The notes: a model not told the origin generated them from the sequence alone. Counted from the stretch's first letter, positions 1 to 6,911 are shown. The stretch is 22,397 nt of DNA from CF-161 sp035259145 (GCA_035259145.1 DATFWQ010000149.1:1-22397); one strand, 5' to 3'. Numbers and translations are program-made.

Positions 1-185
1 CGTCTCAGCCGGAGCCGAATCAGCGGCGCCAGCAAAGCTTCGTACTCGTCGGCCGTTAGATCGGGCCGGCGTCCCTCGACGAGCTCGCGATCGAGACTCT
101 GGACCCTGCGCTGCCACTCAGGAGCCGTACGGAGCCCCAGCAGCTCCCGCAGCGCCTTGCTTTGCTTCTCGCTGGCACCAGCCAC
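1..185 (-). CDS. Hypothetical protein, N-terminal part (runs off the window start)
   Basis: An open frame reads on the minus strand from a GTG at 185 to the window edge, giving 61 residues without a stop. It is rich in Arg, Leu and Glu and looks helical. I do not recognise a family. The GTG start is supported by a TACCAT hexamer at 195-200 (minus), nine bases upstream, a spacing seen before several other genes here. A GGAGG lies between the two but only one base from the GTG, too close for a normal ribosome binding site. The gene follows the 261-671 gene in the same direction, with 75 bases between the stop of that gene and this GTG. It may be the last member of a yceI / hypothetical / hypothetical run. 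Function unknown. Confidence 0.5.
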   Translation of the reverse strand, partial: MAGASEKQSKALRELLGLRTAPEWQRRVQSLDRELVEGRRPDLTADEYEALLAPLIRLRLR

Positions 186-194
186 CCCTCCGCG

Positions 195-200
195 ATGGTA
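195..200 (-). promoter_or_regulatory. Candidate -10 element (TACCAT) of a leaderless gene
   Basis: TACCAT on the minus strand is followed after nine bases by the GTG at 185. It fits the TANNNT pattern seen at similar spacing before other genes in the window. No -35 element is recognisable, so the call rests on spacing alone. Confidence 0.3.
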
Positions 201-260
201 GCGCGGGCCACAGGTGAGCTTCGACGAGAAGAACTGCCTGGTGATCGGTGACGCTGGCCG

Positions 261-671
261 TCAGCCCTTGTTGTTGCTGACGGCGGAGCCTGACTCCGGT
301 TGAGCGAGCCACCGCTCGAACTCCCGCCAGCCTTCCCACTCGGCCCGGTAGCGTACCGCGGGCCCCGACTCGTCAGGGATGAACAGGCCGATCAGTTCGT
401 CCGGCAAGGGGCCGCCAACGAACAGCGTCACGAGGTCGATCCGTTCAGCGAGCTGTGAGAAGACCCGATCGGGGTCCAGGTCACGGAACGCCGACTCCTC
501 CCAGCCCAGCTCTCCGCCACCGGCTCCAAGGACTCGCAACAGCAGCCGCTGCCCACGGCGAGTCAGCCAGAGCGACTCGGTCTGATTCCCCACCAGGGCC
601 TGAAGCTCGAAGTCCGCTTCAGGGTCCCTCAGCCGCTTGAGAACTGCCCTTGCGACTTCCGCGAGGGTCAT
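261..671 (-). CDS. Hypothetical protein, 136 aa
   Basis: This is an acidic, soluble-looking protein of 136 residues with no signal peptide or membrane segment. I do not recognise a family. The N-terminal 40 residues look helical (Ala, Val, Leu, Arg-rich). The middle has a run of hydrophobic residues interrupted by glycines (Leu-Leu-Leu-Arg-Val-Leu-Gly-Ala-Gly-Gly-Gly). The C-terminal half has several aromatic residues in a Trp-Glu-Gly-Trp-Arg-Glu-Phe-Glu-Arg-Trp stretch. The ATG at 671 follows a GGGGTGG sequence on the minus strand, a plausible weak ribosome binding site. The gene begins 51 bases after the stop of the YceI-family gene in the same direction, so co-transcription is possible. 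Codon use is like that of the neighbours. Confidence 0.6.
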   Translation of the reverse strand: MTLAEVARAVLKRLRDPEADFELQALVGNQTESLWLTRRGQRLLLRVLGAGGGELGWEESAFRDLDPDRVFSQLAERIDLVTLFVGGPLPDELIGLFIPDESGPAVRYRAEWEGWREFERWLAQPESGSAVSNNKG

Positions 672-722
672 CGAGCCACCCCGCGCTCGGCGGGCAGTCT
701 TGAGCCGCGGGTGCCGCCCGCG

Positions 723-1400
723 TCAGCCGTCGCCGCCAGCTGAGCGTCCCGTCTTTGCCGCGGTGGGCTCATCGTGACGGCGGTAATAGCTGATCGCGCC
801 GGTAGCTTCGAGGTCGCCGAGGTGGATGGCCTCGACGTCGACGACGATCTCGATCTGGCTGCTCACGACGACGCCATTGTGCGGCAGGTGGCTCTGCCAG
901 GAGACTCCGAAGTCGTGGCGGTTGATGGCCGTCCGGGCCTCGAGGCCAATGCGCCGCATCGTGCCTTTGTTCTCATCGCCGAGCCAGAACGGGGTCTCCC
1001 ACTGTCCCAGGTACGCGACGTCCAGCGCCACGGGCCGAGTGATACCGCGAATGCTGAGATCGGCGCTTGCCTTGAAGTGGCTGTGACCGATGCGCTCGGT
1101 GCAGCGACCCTCGAATGTGATGAGAGGATGGTTCTCCACGTCCAGGAAGTCGGCGCTGCGGAGGTGCGCATCGCGGTCCGGCTCGCCCGTCCAGATGCGG
1201 GTGGCGTCGATCTGCCCGAAGAAGGTCGACGCCAGTGGGTCGTCGAAGTTGATCTCCATCTGGCCGTGGATGTCTTTGAACAGGCCGCGGACCCAGGTGA
1301 CCATCATGTGGCGGGCGCGAAAGCCCGCCTCAGTGTGTCCCGGTTCGAAGATCCACGTGGTCGTGGTCTTGTCCTTCGGAGCGCCGTTCAGACCGGCCAT
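723..1400 (-). CDS. YceI-family protein (lipid-binding lipocalin-like fold)
   Basis: The 225-residue product matches the YceI family, a beta-barrel fold that binds polyisoprenoid or other long-chain lipids. Family hallmarks are visible: an early Trp-x-Phe-Glu-Pro-Gly-His-Thr segment, an Asp-Ala-x-x-Ile-x-Thr-Gly-Glu-x-x-Arg-Asp-x-His-Leu-Arg block around residues 75-90, then Phe-Leu-Asp-Val-Glu-x-x-Pro and a C-terminal Asp-Phe-Gly-Val-Ser segment. No signal peptide is seen, so this is probably a cytoplasmic member, as is common in Gram-positive-type bacteria and Chloroflexota. The frame is open up to a GTG at 1493, but the ATG at 1400 is preferred because homology begins shortly after it and a GGGGA motif lies about eight bases upstream. 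The last ~30 residues are a polar tail outside the barrel. The natural ligand is unknown. Confidence 0.85.
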   Translation of the reverse strand: MAGLNGAPKDKTTTTWIFEPGHTEAGFRARHMMVTWVRGLFKDIHGQMEINFDDPLASTFFGQIDATRIWTGEPDRDAHLRSADFLDVENHPLITFEGRCTERIGHSHFKASADLSIRGITRPVALDVAYLGQWETPFWLGDENKGTMRRIGLEARTAINRHDFGVSWQSHLPHNGVVVSSQIEIVVDVEAIHLGDLEATGAISYYRRHDEPTAAKTGRSAGGDG

Positions 1401-1566
1401 ACGTTGATCCCCAAGGCTACGCAAACCTGAGCGAGGGCGGTCTCTTGAGCCCAAGCATCCCCCCGGATTTGCTGCATAGGAACGGGTGAGCACCAGTGAT
1501 GAGCGCCATCGTGCCTGCCGCTGGCTGGATGCCTGTTGCGGAGACTACATCGAAGCATCAATGTTC

Positions 1567-1587
1567 TACAGTGTTTCCATCATGGAA
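1567..1587 (+). promoter_or_regulatory. vapBC promoter -10 and overlapping operator-like palindrome
   Basis: TACAGT (1567-1572) lies nine bases before the vapB ATG at 1582. A perfect palindrome, TTCCAT-C-ATGGAA (1575-1587), covers the predicted transcription start and the start codon. VapBC and other type II antitoxins usually autorepress by binding palindromes in their own promoter. The placement is what such an operator needs, but it is inferred, not shown. Confidence 0.5.
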
Positions 1588-1854
1588 CGAGTGGGGATCC
1601 GAGACCTGAAGCAAAACGCGAGCGCCGTGGTCAAGCGGGTGGAGGCAGGCGAGACGGTAGAAATCACCGATCGTGGGCGCCCGGTGGCGCGCATTGTGGC
1701 GCTGCGACACGCCAGCACCTACGAGCGGCTGGTGGCGGAAGGGAGGATCACTCCCGCTCGGGGCCGCCTCCTTGATCACCGGCCGCTCCCTCCCATCCCA
1801 GGTCGGCCTCTGGGCTCGGAGGCGCTGGCAGGGCTTAGAGCAGGTGAGCGATAG
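1582..1854 (+). CDS. vapB: VapB antitoxin (Phd/YefM-like)
   Basis: This 90-residue protein has the Phd/YefM-type antitoxin N-terminus: a short Val-Gly-Ile-Arg-Asp-Leu-Lys-Gln-Asn stretch (residues 3-11), then a helix, Gly-Glu-x-Val-Glu-Ile-Thr-Asp-Arg-Gly-Arg-Pro-Val-Ala-Arg (residues 23-37), the typical DNA-binding and dimer region. The C-terminal 40 residues are variable and proline-rich, as expected for the toxin-neutralising tail. The frame is open further upstream to 1486, but the ATG at 1582 starts the conserved domain. The stop overlaps the start of the next gene, which encodes a PIN-domain toxin, so the two are translated together. Autorepression through the palindrome over the start codon is likely. 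Confidence 0.88.
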   Translation: MERVGIRDLKQNASAVVKRVEAGETVEITDRGRPVARIVALRHASTYERLVAEGRITPARGRLLDHRPLPPIPGRPLGSEALAGLRAGER

Positions 1855-2242
1855 AGCGGTCTACATCGACAGCTCGGCATTCATGAAGCTGGTGATCGAG
1901 GAACCCGAAACCATCGCCCTTCGTCGCCACCTACGCCGGCGGGCAGTCATTGTCGCGGCCGCTTTGCTTCGCACTGAGGTGCTGCGTGCGTCGATGCGGA
2001 TCTCGCGGGCACACGTCGCTAACGCCCGCCGGCTCCTTCCTGGTGTGGCCCTGATCGAGGTCGATCGATCGGTGTTGGAGCGAGCCGGAGAGTTGACACC
2101 GCCTGAGATGCGATCCCTGGACGCCATCCACATCGCCGCGGCGCTCTCACTGGGAGACGACATCGAGGAATTCGTTACATACGACGGGCGCATGCTGGAA
2201 GCCGCCCGTGAGTGGGGGCTGGTCGTTGTGTCGCCCTCCTGA
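1844..2242 (+). CDS. vapC: VapC toxin, PIN-domain ribonuclease
   Basis: This 132-residue PIN-domain protein is predicted to be a Mg-dependent RNase that stops growth when not held by VapB. The four acidic active-site positions of PIN domains are all visible: Asp9 in Tyr-Ile-Asp-Ser-Ser, Glu45 in Leu-Leu-Arg-Thr-Glu, Asp93 in Ser-Leu-Asp-Ala-Ile-His and Asp114 in Thr-Tyr-Asp-Gly-Arg-Met. Nothing suggests inactivation. The start is taken as the GTG at 1844, which overlaps the vapB frame by 11 bases. The frame is open further upstream, but that stretch is antitoxin coding sequence in another frame. RNA targets of VapC proteins include tRNAs and rRNA; the target here cannot be read from sequence. 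Confidence 0.88.
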   Translation: MSDRAVYIDSSAFMKLVIEEPETIALRRHLRRRAVIVAAALLRTEVLRASMRISRAHVANARRLLPGVALIEVDRSVLERAGELTPPEMRSLDAIHIAAALSLGDDIEEFVTYDGRMLEAAREWGLVVVSPS

Positions 2243-2297
2243 GGGCAGCCTTATCTCCCGGATTGCGATCACAGATGCAGCACGTGTCCGAGGCTGC

Positions 2298-2711
2298 TCA
2301 GCGGCGGATGATGGCCCCTTTCGTACCCCCCGTCAAGACGTCCTTGCCGTCCTGGTTCGAGCAGCGGACGTCGAACTCGATGTACGTGCGGTCGCCCCGA
2401 TCCTCGACGACGGTCGCGGTGCAGATGCACTCCACGCGATCGCCGGTGAAGACGGGCCGGTGGAACCGGAAGGTCATCTCCTGGGCCAGGTAGTCGAGGT
2501 CCCCTCCAAGCTTGGTCGGAATGGTCGCCGTCAGGAGGCCATGGACGATCAACCGACCGTGTGGATCGACCTCGATGTGGTGGACCCCACGATCGTGTGA
2601 GATGCCCGCGAAGGCGCGCACGTCGTCGATGGTGAAAGTCCGAGCATAGGTGCGAGTCTCGCCCTTCCGAGGGATGTCACCTCGGGAGTGACCGTCCAGT
2701 GGCGTCGACAC
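2298..2711 (-). CDS. MaoC-like (R)-specific enoyl-CoA hydratase / hot-dog dehydratase
   Basis: The product of about 137 residues fits the MaoC/FAS1-type hot-dog fold. It shows the hydratase-2 region in slightly altered form: Ser-His-Asp-Arg-Gly-Val-His-His-Ile-Glu-Val-Asp, with the catalytic Asp and His kept but the usual Asn-Pro missing. This is followed by Gly-Arg-Leu-Ile-Val-His-Gly-Leu-Leu, typical of the family. The likely reaction is hydration or dehydration of a short or medium acyl-CoA. Start choice is uncertain: GTG at 2711 or TTG at 2726, five codons apart. The gene stands alone between the vapBC pair and the peptidase. An enoyl-CoA hydratase of the other (crotonase) family lies at 7019-7789, but no shared operon exists. 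Confidence 0.8.
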   Translation of the reverse strand: MSTPLDGHSRGDIPRKGETRTYARTFTIDDVRAFAGISHDRGVHHIEVDPHGRLIVHGLLTATIPTKLGGDLDYLAQEMTFRFHRPVFTGDRVECICTATVVEDRGDRTYIEFDVRCSNQDGKDVLTGGTKGAIIRR

Positions 2712-3083
2712 TCCGCTGACGAGCAATCATGCCATGCCGGCGACCAAGAGGCCCCACCGGCGTGCCGGTGCTTGCGACAGCTGGCACTGGTTCGGAGGCG
2801 GGCGCCAGGAGCCCGGCCGGGCCCAACCGCCACGCCTCACCAAACTCGCCCCGATCGTGAATCTGCAGTTCGGCTACTGGACCGATGGTGGCCGTCCCGA
2901 CCCGAGGACGGCGGCCGCACGCTGCTCCCGCGCCCGGCGGCGGATTGCTCCCGGATCCGGCGGCTAGCGCTCGTACGGCGGGGTGCCGAATTGGGTTCTC
3001 CCCAAAGCATGCCGTCCGTGAGGAGGTTCCTCCCTCGAGCCTGCTGGGGACCAGCAAGCGGCTCGGCGTACCCTTCGCCCGAT
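2712..3083. other. 372-base intergenic stretch between MaoC-like and S9 peptidase genes
   Basis: Open frames cross this divergent gap in several registers, but none shows a recognisable domain or a consistent start. Near the peptidase are two short inverted repeats: GGAGG-TT-CCTCC (3022-3033) and TGCTGG-GGA-CCAGCA (3042-3056), then a TACCCT hexamer. I looked for a T-box, riboswitch or tRNA and saw none. The stretch may simply hold the two divergent promoters and old debris. Confidence 0.4.
3069..3074 (+). promoter_or_regulatory. Candidate -10 element (TACCCT) before the S9 peptidase
   Basis: TACCCT ends nine bases before the ATG at 3084, and no ribosome binding site is present, which suits a leaderless or very short-leader transcript. 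It lies just downstream of two short hairpins. A -35 element is not evident. Confidence 0.35.
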
Positions 3084-5165
3084 ATGCAGGCCGTCGGCCG
3101 CCCCTACCCGCCCGCGCAACGCCTCGACACCGTGGACGAGCTTCACGGCCGTCTCATCCCGGACCCCTACCGCTGGCTGGAAGACCCGGCGTCACCGCAG
3201 ACCATCGCCTGGTCCGAGGCGCAGAACCGCCTCTGCCGTGGGCTGCTGGACGCCCTCCCCGGCCGCGAGCACCTCCGCCGGCGCTACCGAGAGCTGTTTT
3301 CAGTGGGTTACGTCTCCGGACCGCACTGGCTGAGCCACCCGGAGCGCTACTTCTTCACGCGGCGGCTGGGTGGTGAGGAGCACGCCAAGCTGCTCGTCCA
3401 CGAACCCGACGGCGGCGAGCGGGTGCTCATCGATCCCATTGCCATCGACCCCTCAGGAACCACGACCCTCGACATCTATTCGCCGTCCTGGGAGACGGAA
3501 CTGCTCGCCTACCAGCTGTCGAAGGGTGGCGACGAGGAATCGAATCTGTACGTTATCGAAGTTGCCAGCGGCCGCCAGGTCGAAGGGCCGATCGATCGCT
3601 GCCGATACTCCGGCGTCAGCTGGCTGCCGGGCGGCGAGGCTTTCTACTACACGCGGAGGATCCACCCTGACCGGTGCCCGAACGGTGAGGAGCAGCTTCA
3701 CCGCCGCGTGTACCTGCACCGTGTCGGCGGCGATCCCGAGCAGGACGATGAGGTCTTCGGTGACCGCCATGGGCGAGGGTGGTACTTCAGCGCATCACTC
3801 TCCCGACCGGATGCGCGCTGGCTATTGATCAGCGCCTCAATGGCCGGCACCAATCGCAGCGATCTGTACATCGCCGACCTGCGCGCCAACGGCGCTGTGA
3901 CCCCTGTCCACGAGGGGATCGCCGCGAAGAGCTACGGCCAGGTGGCGCACGACGGGCGGCTGTACATACACACCGACCTGAACGCCCCTCGCGGTCGCCT
4001 GGTGGTCGCCGACCCCACCAGCCCCCAGCCCGAGCACTGGCGTGACCTCGTCCCCGAATCCGACGCCGTGCTCGGTGGATGGGACGCGCTCGCGGACGTG
4101 CTAGTCGTCGCTCATCAGCGCGACGCCGTCACCACCGTCGCGCTCCACGACCGCGAGACTGGATCGTTCCTCGAGCAACTCGAGCTGCCAGGGGCCGGCT
4201 CCGCGGCGGCCTATGGGCGGCCCCAGGGTGGGCACGAGCTCTGGTTCTCATACACGGACTACGCGACCCCCGAGCGCGTCTACCACCATGACCTCCGATC
4301 GCGCGAAACCCGGGTGTGGGCGGAACCGCCGGGCTGGTCGCCTCAGGCCGGCATGACCAGCCGTCAGGTCTTCGTGACCTCGAAGGACGGGACCCGGATT
4401 CCGATGTTTCTAGTACACAGGGACGGCCTCGAACCCGACGGCGGCCGGCCTCTGATCCTGACAGGGTACGGCGGCTTCAACGCCTCGATGGCCCCCGTCT
4501 ACTCACCTGGGTACCAGGTGTGGGCGGAGGCGGGCGGTGTGTATGCGATCGCCGGCTTGCGCGGGGGTTCGGAGTACGGCGAGGAGTGGCACCGCGCCGG
4601 CCGCCGCGAGCGCAAGCAGAACGTCTTCGATGACTTCATCGCTTGTGCTGAGTGGCTGCTCGCCACTGGCTGGACCGACCGCGAGCACCTGGGTATAAGC
4701 GGCGGCAGCAACGGCGGCCTGCTGGTCGGCGCCGCTCTGACGCAGCGGCCGGAGCAGTACCGGGCTGTCGTCTGCTCCGCCCCGCTGCTGGACATGGTCC
4801 GCTACGAGCACTTCGGGCTGGGCTCGACCTGGAACGACGAGTACGGCAGCGCGACAGCTCCGGAGGAACTGGCGTGGCTGCTCGCGTACTCGCCCTACCA
4901 CCGCGTTGTGGAGGGCCTGTCCTACCCGGCGGTGCTTTTCACCATCTTCGCGTCGGACACCCGGGTTGACCCGATGCACGGTCGCAAGATGTGCGCCGCG
5001 CTCCAGTGGGCGACCACCTCGGATCCGGCCGAGCGGCCGGTCCTGCTGCGAACAGAGACCGAGGTCGGCCATGGCGCCCGCGCGCTCAGCCGGTCCATCG
5101 AGCTGTCCATGGACACGGCATCCTTCCTGGCCAATCAGCTGCGGCTGGAGCTGCCCCCGGCGTGA
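3084..5165 (+). CDS. Prolyl oligopeptidase family serine peptidase (S9A)
   Basis: The 693-residue product has the full S9A layout: an N-terminal segment with Asp-Pro-Tyr-Arg-Trp-Leu-Glu-Asp (residues 27-34), a seven-bladed beta-propeller over roughly residues 70-410, and a C-terminal alpha/beta-hydrolase domain. The catalytic triad is visible: Ser542 in Gly-Gly-Ser-Asn-Gly-Gly, Asp629 in Asp-Thr-Arg-Val-Asp-Pro and His663 in Val-Gly-His-Gly-Ala. The Ser-Asp distance of 87 equals that of pig prolyl oligopeptidase (554 and 641). It should cleave short proline-containing peptides. No signal peptide is seen, so it is probably cytoplasmic. The frame is open upstream to 2688, but the ATG at 3084 starts right before the conserved region. 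It converges with the cobalamin-binding gene, with four bases between the stops. Confidence 0.93.
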   Translation: MQAVGRPYPPAQRLDTVDELHGRLIPDPYRWLEDPASPQTIAWSEAQNRLCRGLLDALPGREHLRRRYRELFSVGYVSGPHWLSHPERYFFTRRLGGEEHAKLLVHEPDGGERVLIDPIAIDPSGTTTLDIYSPSWETELLAYQLSKGGDEESNLYVIEVASGRQVEGPIDRCRYSGVSWLPGGEAFYYTRRIHPDRCPNGEEQLHRRVYLHRVGGDPEQDDEVFGDRHGRGWYFSASLSRPDARWLLISASMAGTNRSDLYIADLRANGAVTPVHEGIAAKSYGQVAHDGRLYIHTDLNAPRGRLVVADPTSPQPEHWRDLVPESDAVLGGWDALADVLVVAHQRDAVTTVALHDRETGSFLEQLELPGAGSAAAYGRPQGGHELWFSYTDYATPERVYHHDLRSRETRVWAEPPGWSPQAGMTSRQVFVTSKDGTRIPMFLVHRDGLEPDGGRPLILTGYGGFNASMAPVYSPGYQVWAEAGGVYAIAGLRGGSEYGEEWHRAGRRERKQNVFDDFIACAEWLLATGWTDREHLGISGGSNGGLLVGAALTQRPEQYRAVVCSAPLLDMVRYEHFGLGSTWNDEYGSATAPEELAWLLAYSPYHRVVEGLSYPAVLFTIFASDTRVDPMHGRKMCAALQWATTSDPAERPVLLRTETEVGHGARALSRSIELSMDTASFLANQLRLELPPA

Positions 5166-5169
5166 TCGC

Positions 5170-5994
5170 TTAGCGATTAGCTACAAGCAGTTCCAGCGAG
5201 TCGACCAGCCGCGGCCCGGGCCTGTTGAAGTAGGCAGATCCGTCCAGGACGACAACGCGGGCAGCGCCCACGGCGTCGATCTCGGTTCTGACCAGCTCCG
5301 CCTCCGCCACCGCCCGATCCCGGGTGAACCCACACGGCGCGAGGATCAGGAGCTCTGGGTGGGCAGCGGCGACGTCGGCCCAGGACACGGGGACGGACGC
5401 GATGCCAGGTCGTGCGAGCGCGTCTTCGATGCACGCCAGCGCGAGAATGTCGGGAGTCCAGTGACCGGCGCGGTACGGCGGGTTGATCCATTCGAGGAAA
5501 ACTCCACGGACCGGCGCAAGCCGGCGCGCAGTCTGCGCAGCGGCGTCGATTCGAGCGCGAAGACTCGCCATGAGGGGCGCAGGGTCGGTACCGCAGACGG
5601 CGCCCAAGTCCTGGATGTCGGTGAGGACGTCCTCCAGTGAGTGAGGGTGCTGGCGAATGACCTGGATTCCTTCCAGGTCAGGTGCAACCTGGTCTGCTGT
5701 GACCGCACAGACCCGACATACGTCTTGCGCCACCACCAGGTCGGGCTCCAGCGCGCGAATGGCCTCGGTGTCAACGACATAGAGCGAGCGCCCCTCCATG
5801 GCGGCAAGGGACACCGCGACCTCGATACTGGCACTTTCCTGGTCCTGAAGCGTGAGCGTGGACCGCGTCACCATGGGTCGCGATCTTGCTGCGGCTGGGA
5901 AGTCGCACTCGTGAGTCACCGCCACGACCTTGTCGCCAAGTCCAAGAGCGAAGAGGGTCTCGGTTGCGCTTGGCAGAAGGGAGACGATCCTCAT
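5170..5994 (-). CDS. Cytoplasmic cobalamin-binding protein, BtuF-like (COG0614 type)
   Basis: The 274-residue protein has the two-lobed periplasmic-binding fold of BtuF/FepB-type proteins, starting with Arg-Ile-Val-Ser-Leu-Leu-Pro-Ser-Ala-Thr-Glu. It carries Thr-His-Glu-Cys-Asp-Phe-Pro near residue 30 and Gln-Asp-Val-Cys-Arg-Val-Cys-Ala-Val near residue 88, cysteine motifs I associate with a signal-less subgroup annotated as cobalamin-binding proteins. No signal peptide or lipobox is present from either possible start (ATG 5994, or ATG 6036 with 14 extra residues). ATG 5994 is preferred because the fold begins at once. No BtuC permease or BtuD ATPase lies nearby, so a role in uptake is doubtful; binding or sensing a corrinoid in the cytoplasm is more likely. 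Head to head with it lies a truncated ATP-pyrophosphatase remnant. Confidence 0.82.
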   Translation of the reverse strand: MRIVSLLPSATETLFALGLGDKVVAVTHECDFPAAARSRPMVTRSTLTLQDQESASIEVAVSLAAMEGRSLYVVDTEAIRALEPDLVVAQDVCRVCAVTADQVAPDLEGIQVIRQHPHSLEDVLTDIQDLGAVCGTDPAPLMASLRARIDAAAQTARRLAPVRGVFLEWINPPYRAGHWTPDILALACIEDALARPGIASVPVSWADVAAAHPELLILAPCGFTRDRAVAEAELVRTEIDAVGAARVVVLDGSAYFNRPGPRLVDSLELLVANR

Positions 5995-5997
5995 CGG

Positions 5998-6386
5998 CTC
6001 AGGAGACCACAATCGAAGCAGCGGACGTTCGCGCATGGTACGAAGAACGGGTGACGGGCGCCCGGCTCGAGCACATCGAGCCCATCTGGGGTGAGCCGCC
6101 GGCCGAGCTGGTGCACGAGTTCGTCGAAACGGGAGGCCGAGCTGTCGTCACCTGCGTGGATCTGAGCCGGCTGGACGCTTCGTGGCTCGGGCGCACAGTC
6201 GACGAGCGTTTCGTCGACGAGATCGCTGCCACTGTGGTCGATACCTGCGGTGAGAACGGCGAGTACCACTCCTTCGCGTTCCAGGGGGCCCCGTGTTCGC
6301 TCATGCGATCGCCTGGCAGCCGGGCCGGCTGCGGTCCGAGGAGAATTCAGCCAGCTCGACATAAAGCCGCTGTAAAGGCGAAATGA
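5998..6386 (+). pseudogene. Remnant of a Dph6/MJ0570-type ATP pyrophosphatase (N-terminal half lost, frameshifted)
   Basis: This stretch encodes the C-terminal half of the MJ0570/COG2102 PP-loop family: Val-Arg-Ala-Trp-Tyr-Glu, Leu-Glu-His-Ile-Glu-Pro-Ile-Trp-Gly, Val-Val-Thr-Cys-Val-Asp, Asp-Ala-Ser-Trp-Leu-Gly-Arg, and the family signature Cys-Gly-Glu-Asn-Gly-Glu-Tyr-His-Ser-Phe. The N-terminal half with the Ser-Gly-Gly-Lys-Asp-Ser ATP loop is missing, because the opposite-strand cobalamin-binding gene starts right there. After Phe-Gln-Gly, at a G5C4 run (6284-6292), the family pattern continues only in another frame (Gly-Pro-Val-Phe-Ala-His, ending at a TAA at 6362-6364), so about one base has been lost. 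Members activate substrates by adenylation, for example diphthine amidation in eukaryotes; bacterial roles are unclear. The fragment cannot be an active enzyme. Confidence 0.75.
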
Positions 6387-6390
6387 CGAA

Positions 6391-6440
6391 CCCCCTCCCC
6401 CGGCTTCGCCGGGTACTCCCCCGACGTCGCGGGGGAGAGT
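6391..6440. repeat. GC-rich double hairpin, REP-like or terminator
   Basis: Two hairpins stand side by side: CCCGGC-TTC-GCCGGG (6399-6413) and CTCCCCC-N8-GGGGGAG (6416-6437), the second extended by flanking GTA/TAC bases with a bulge. The C-rich lead and the CTTCG loop resemble dispersed REP-type elements common in many bacterial genomes. There is no T-run on the plus strand, so classic intrinsic termination is not clear. Only one copy lies in this window. Confidence 0.5.
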
Positions 6441-6496
6441 ACGTGCATCGGCTACAAAATCTATAACCCAGGGTAGAAGTTTTTCTTGCACGGGCG

Positions 6497-6502
6497 TATA
6501 AG
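6497..6502 (+). promoter_or_regulatory. Candidate -10 element (TATAAG) of the 83-residue gene
   Basis: The 6441-6509 stretch is AT-rich compared with everything around it. TATAAG ends seven bases before the ATG at 6510, again fitting a leaderless start, and no ribosome binding site is present. TTGCAC at 6486 lies too close to act as its -35. Confidence 0.4.
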
Positions 6503-6509
6503 AACTCCT

Positions 6510-6761
6510 ATGAGTAAGGATGTAGTAAATCCAGAGGTATTGACGGCCACTGCCGCCAGTGCCCAGGAGGCGATGGACACCGTCGCCGCATCGCGGCGCG
6601 GGCAGCCCACAGATGACGTATTTGTGGCACTCAAAGCTGAGCTCGCTAAACGGGCCGTGACTCATGCGATCTCGAATGAGGCGCTACGGTCGTACGCGGC
6701 TGCCATCGCCGTTGGCCGCGAGGTCATCCTGGACCCCGATGATCTGGAGGCTCAGGCTTAG
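6510..6761 (+). CDS. Small hypothetical protein, 83 aa
   Basis: The product is soluble and mostly helical, rich in Ala, Glu and Asp, with no membrane segment, signal peptide or cysteine motif. I do not recognise a family. The middle reads like two amphipathic helices (around residues 14-25 and 45-72). The frame is open nine codons upstream, but the ATG at 6510 is favoured by the -10-like hexamer and the Met-Ser-Lys start. It is preceded by the GC-rich double hairpin and an AT-rich spacer, so it has its own promoter. It is followed by 257 bases without a gene. Coding status rests on the open frame, codon use like the neighbours and a sensible upstream region. Confidence 0.55.
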   Translation: MSKDVVNPEVLTATAASAQEAMDTVAASRRGQPTDDVFVALKAELAKRAVTHAISNEALRSYAAAIAVGREVILDPDDLEAQA

Positions 6762-6911
6762 CGGCCCCCGGGCGCGATCGGCTGGCGCAGCATCAGCGCT
6801 GGCCGAAAGGCTTCAATCGGTGAGCAGAAGCGCCGATTAACGACACTCGTGACGTTCGGCTCGCGCCAGCCCGCAACTGCTGGCCGGGCCGCTCCGTGGT
6901 GGTGATCAGGC

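Noticed and set aside
118..339. 73-codon minus-strand frame
   Set aside because: It overlaps the better-supported 261-671 gene and the partial gene ending at 185 in another frame, and its composition is not protein-like.
774..1430. 218-codon plus-strand open frame opposite the YceI-family gene
   Set aside because: It is the antisense shadow of a clear family member, is full of Asp/Val/Ala typical of such shadows, and has no recognisable domain.
3018..3060. T-box or riboswitch-like leader before the peptidase
   Set aside because: Two short hairpins are present, but neither the conserved T-box sequence nor any known aptamer pattern was found.
2688..3083. N-terminal extension of the S9 peptidase by up to 132 residues, or by 25 residues from the ATG at 3009
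   Set aside because: The extra sequence is Arg/Pro-rich, without signal peptide or domain, while the family N-terminus starts at 3084, giving the usual length.
5641..6054. Plus-strand open frame that might supply the missing N-terminal half of the ATP pyrophosphatase
   Set aside because: It is antisense to the cobalamin-binding gene and contains no Ser-Gly-Gly-Lys-Asp-Ser loop.
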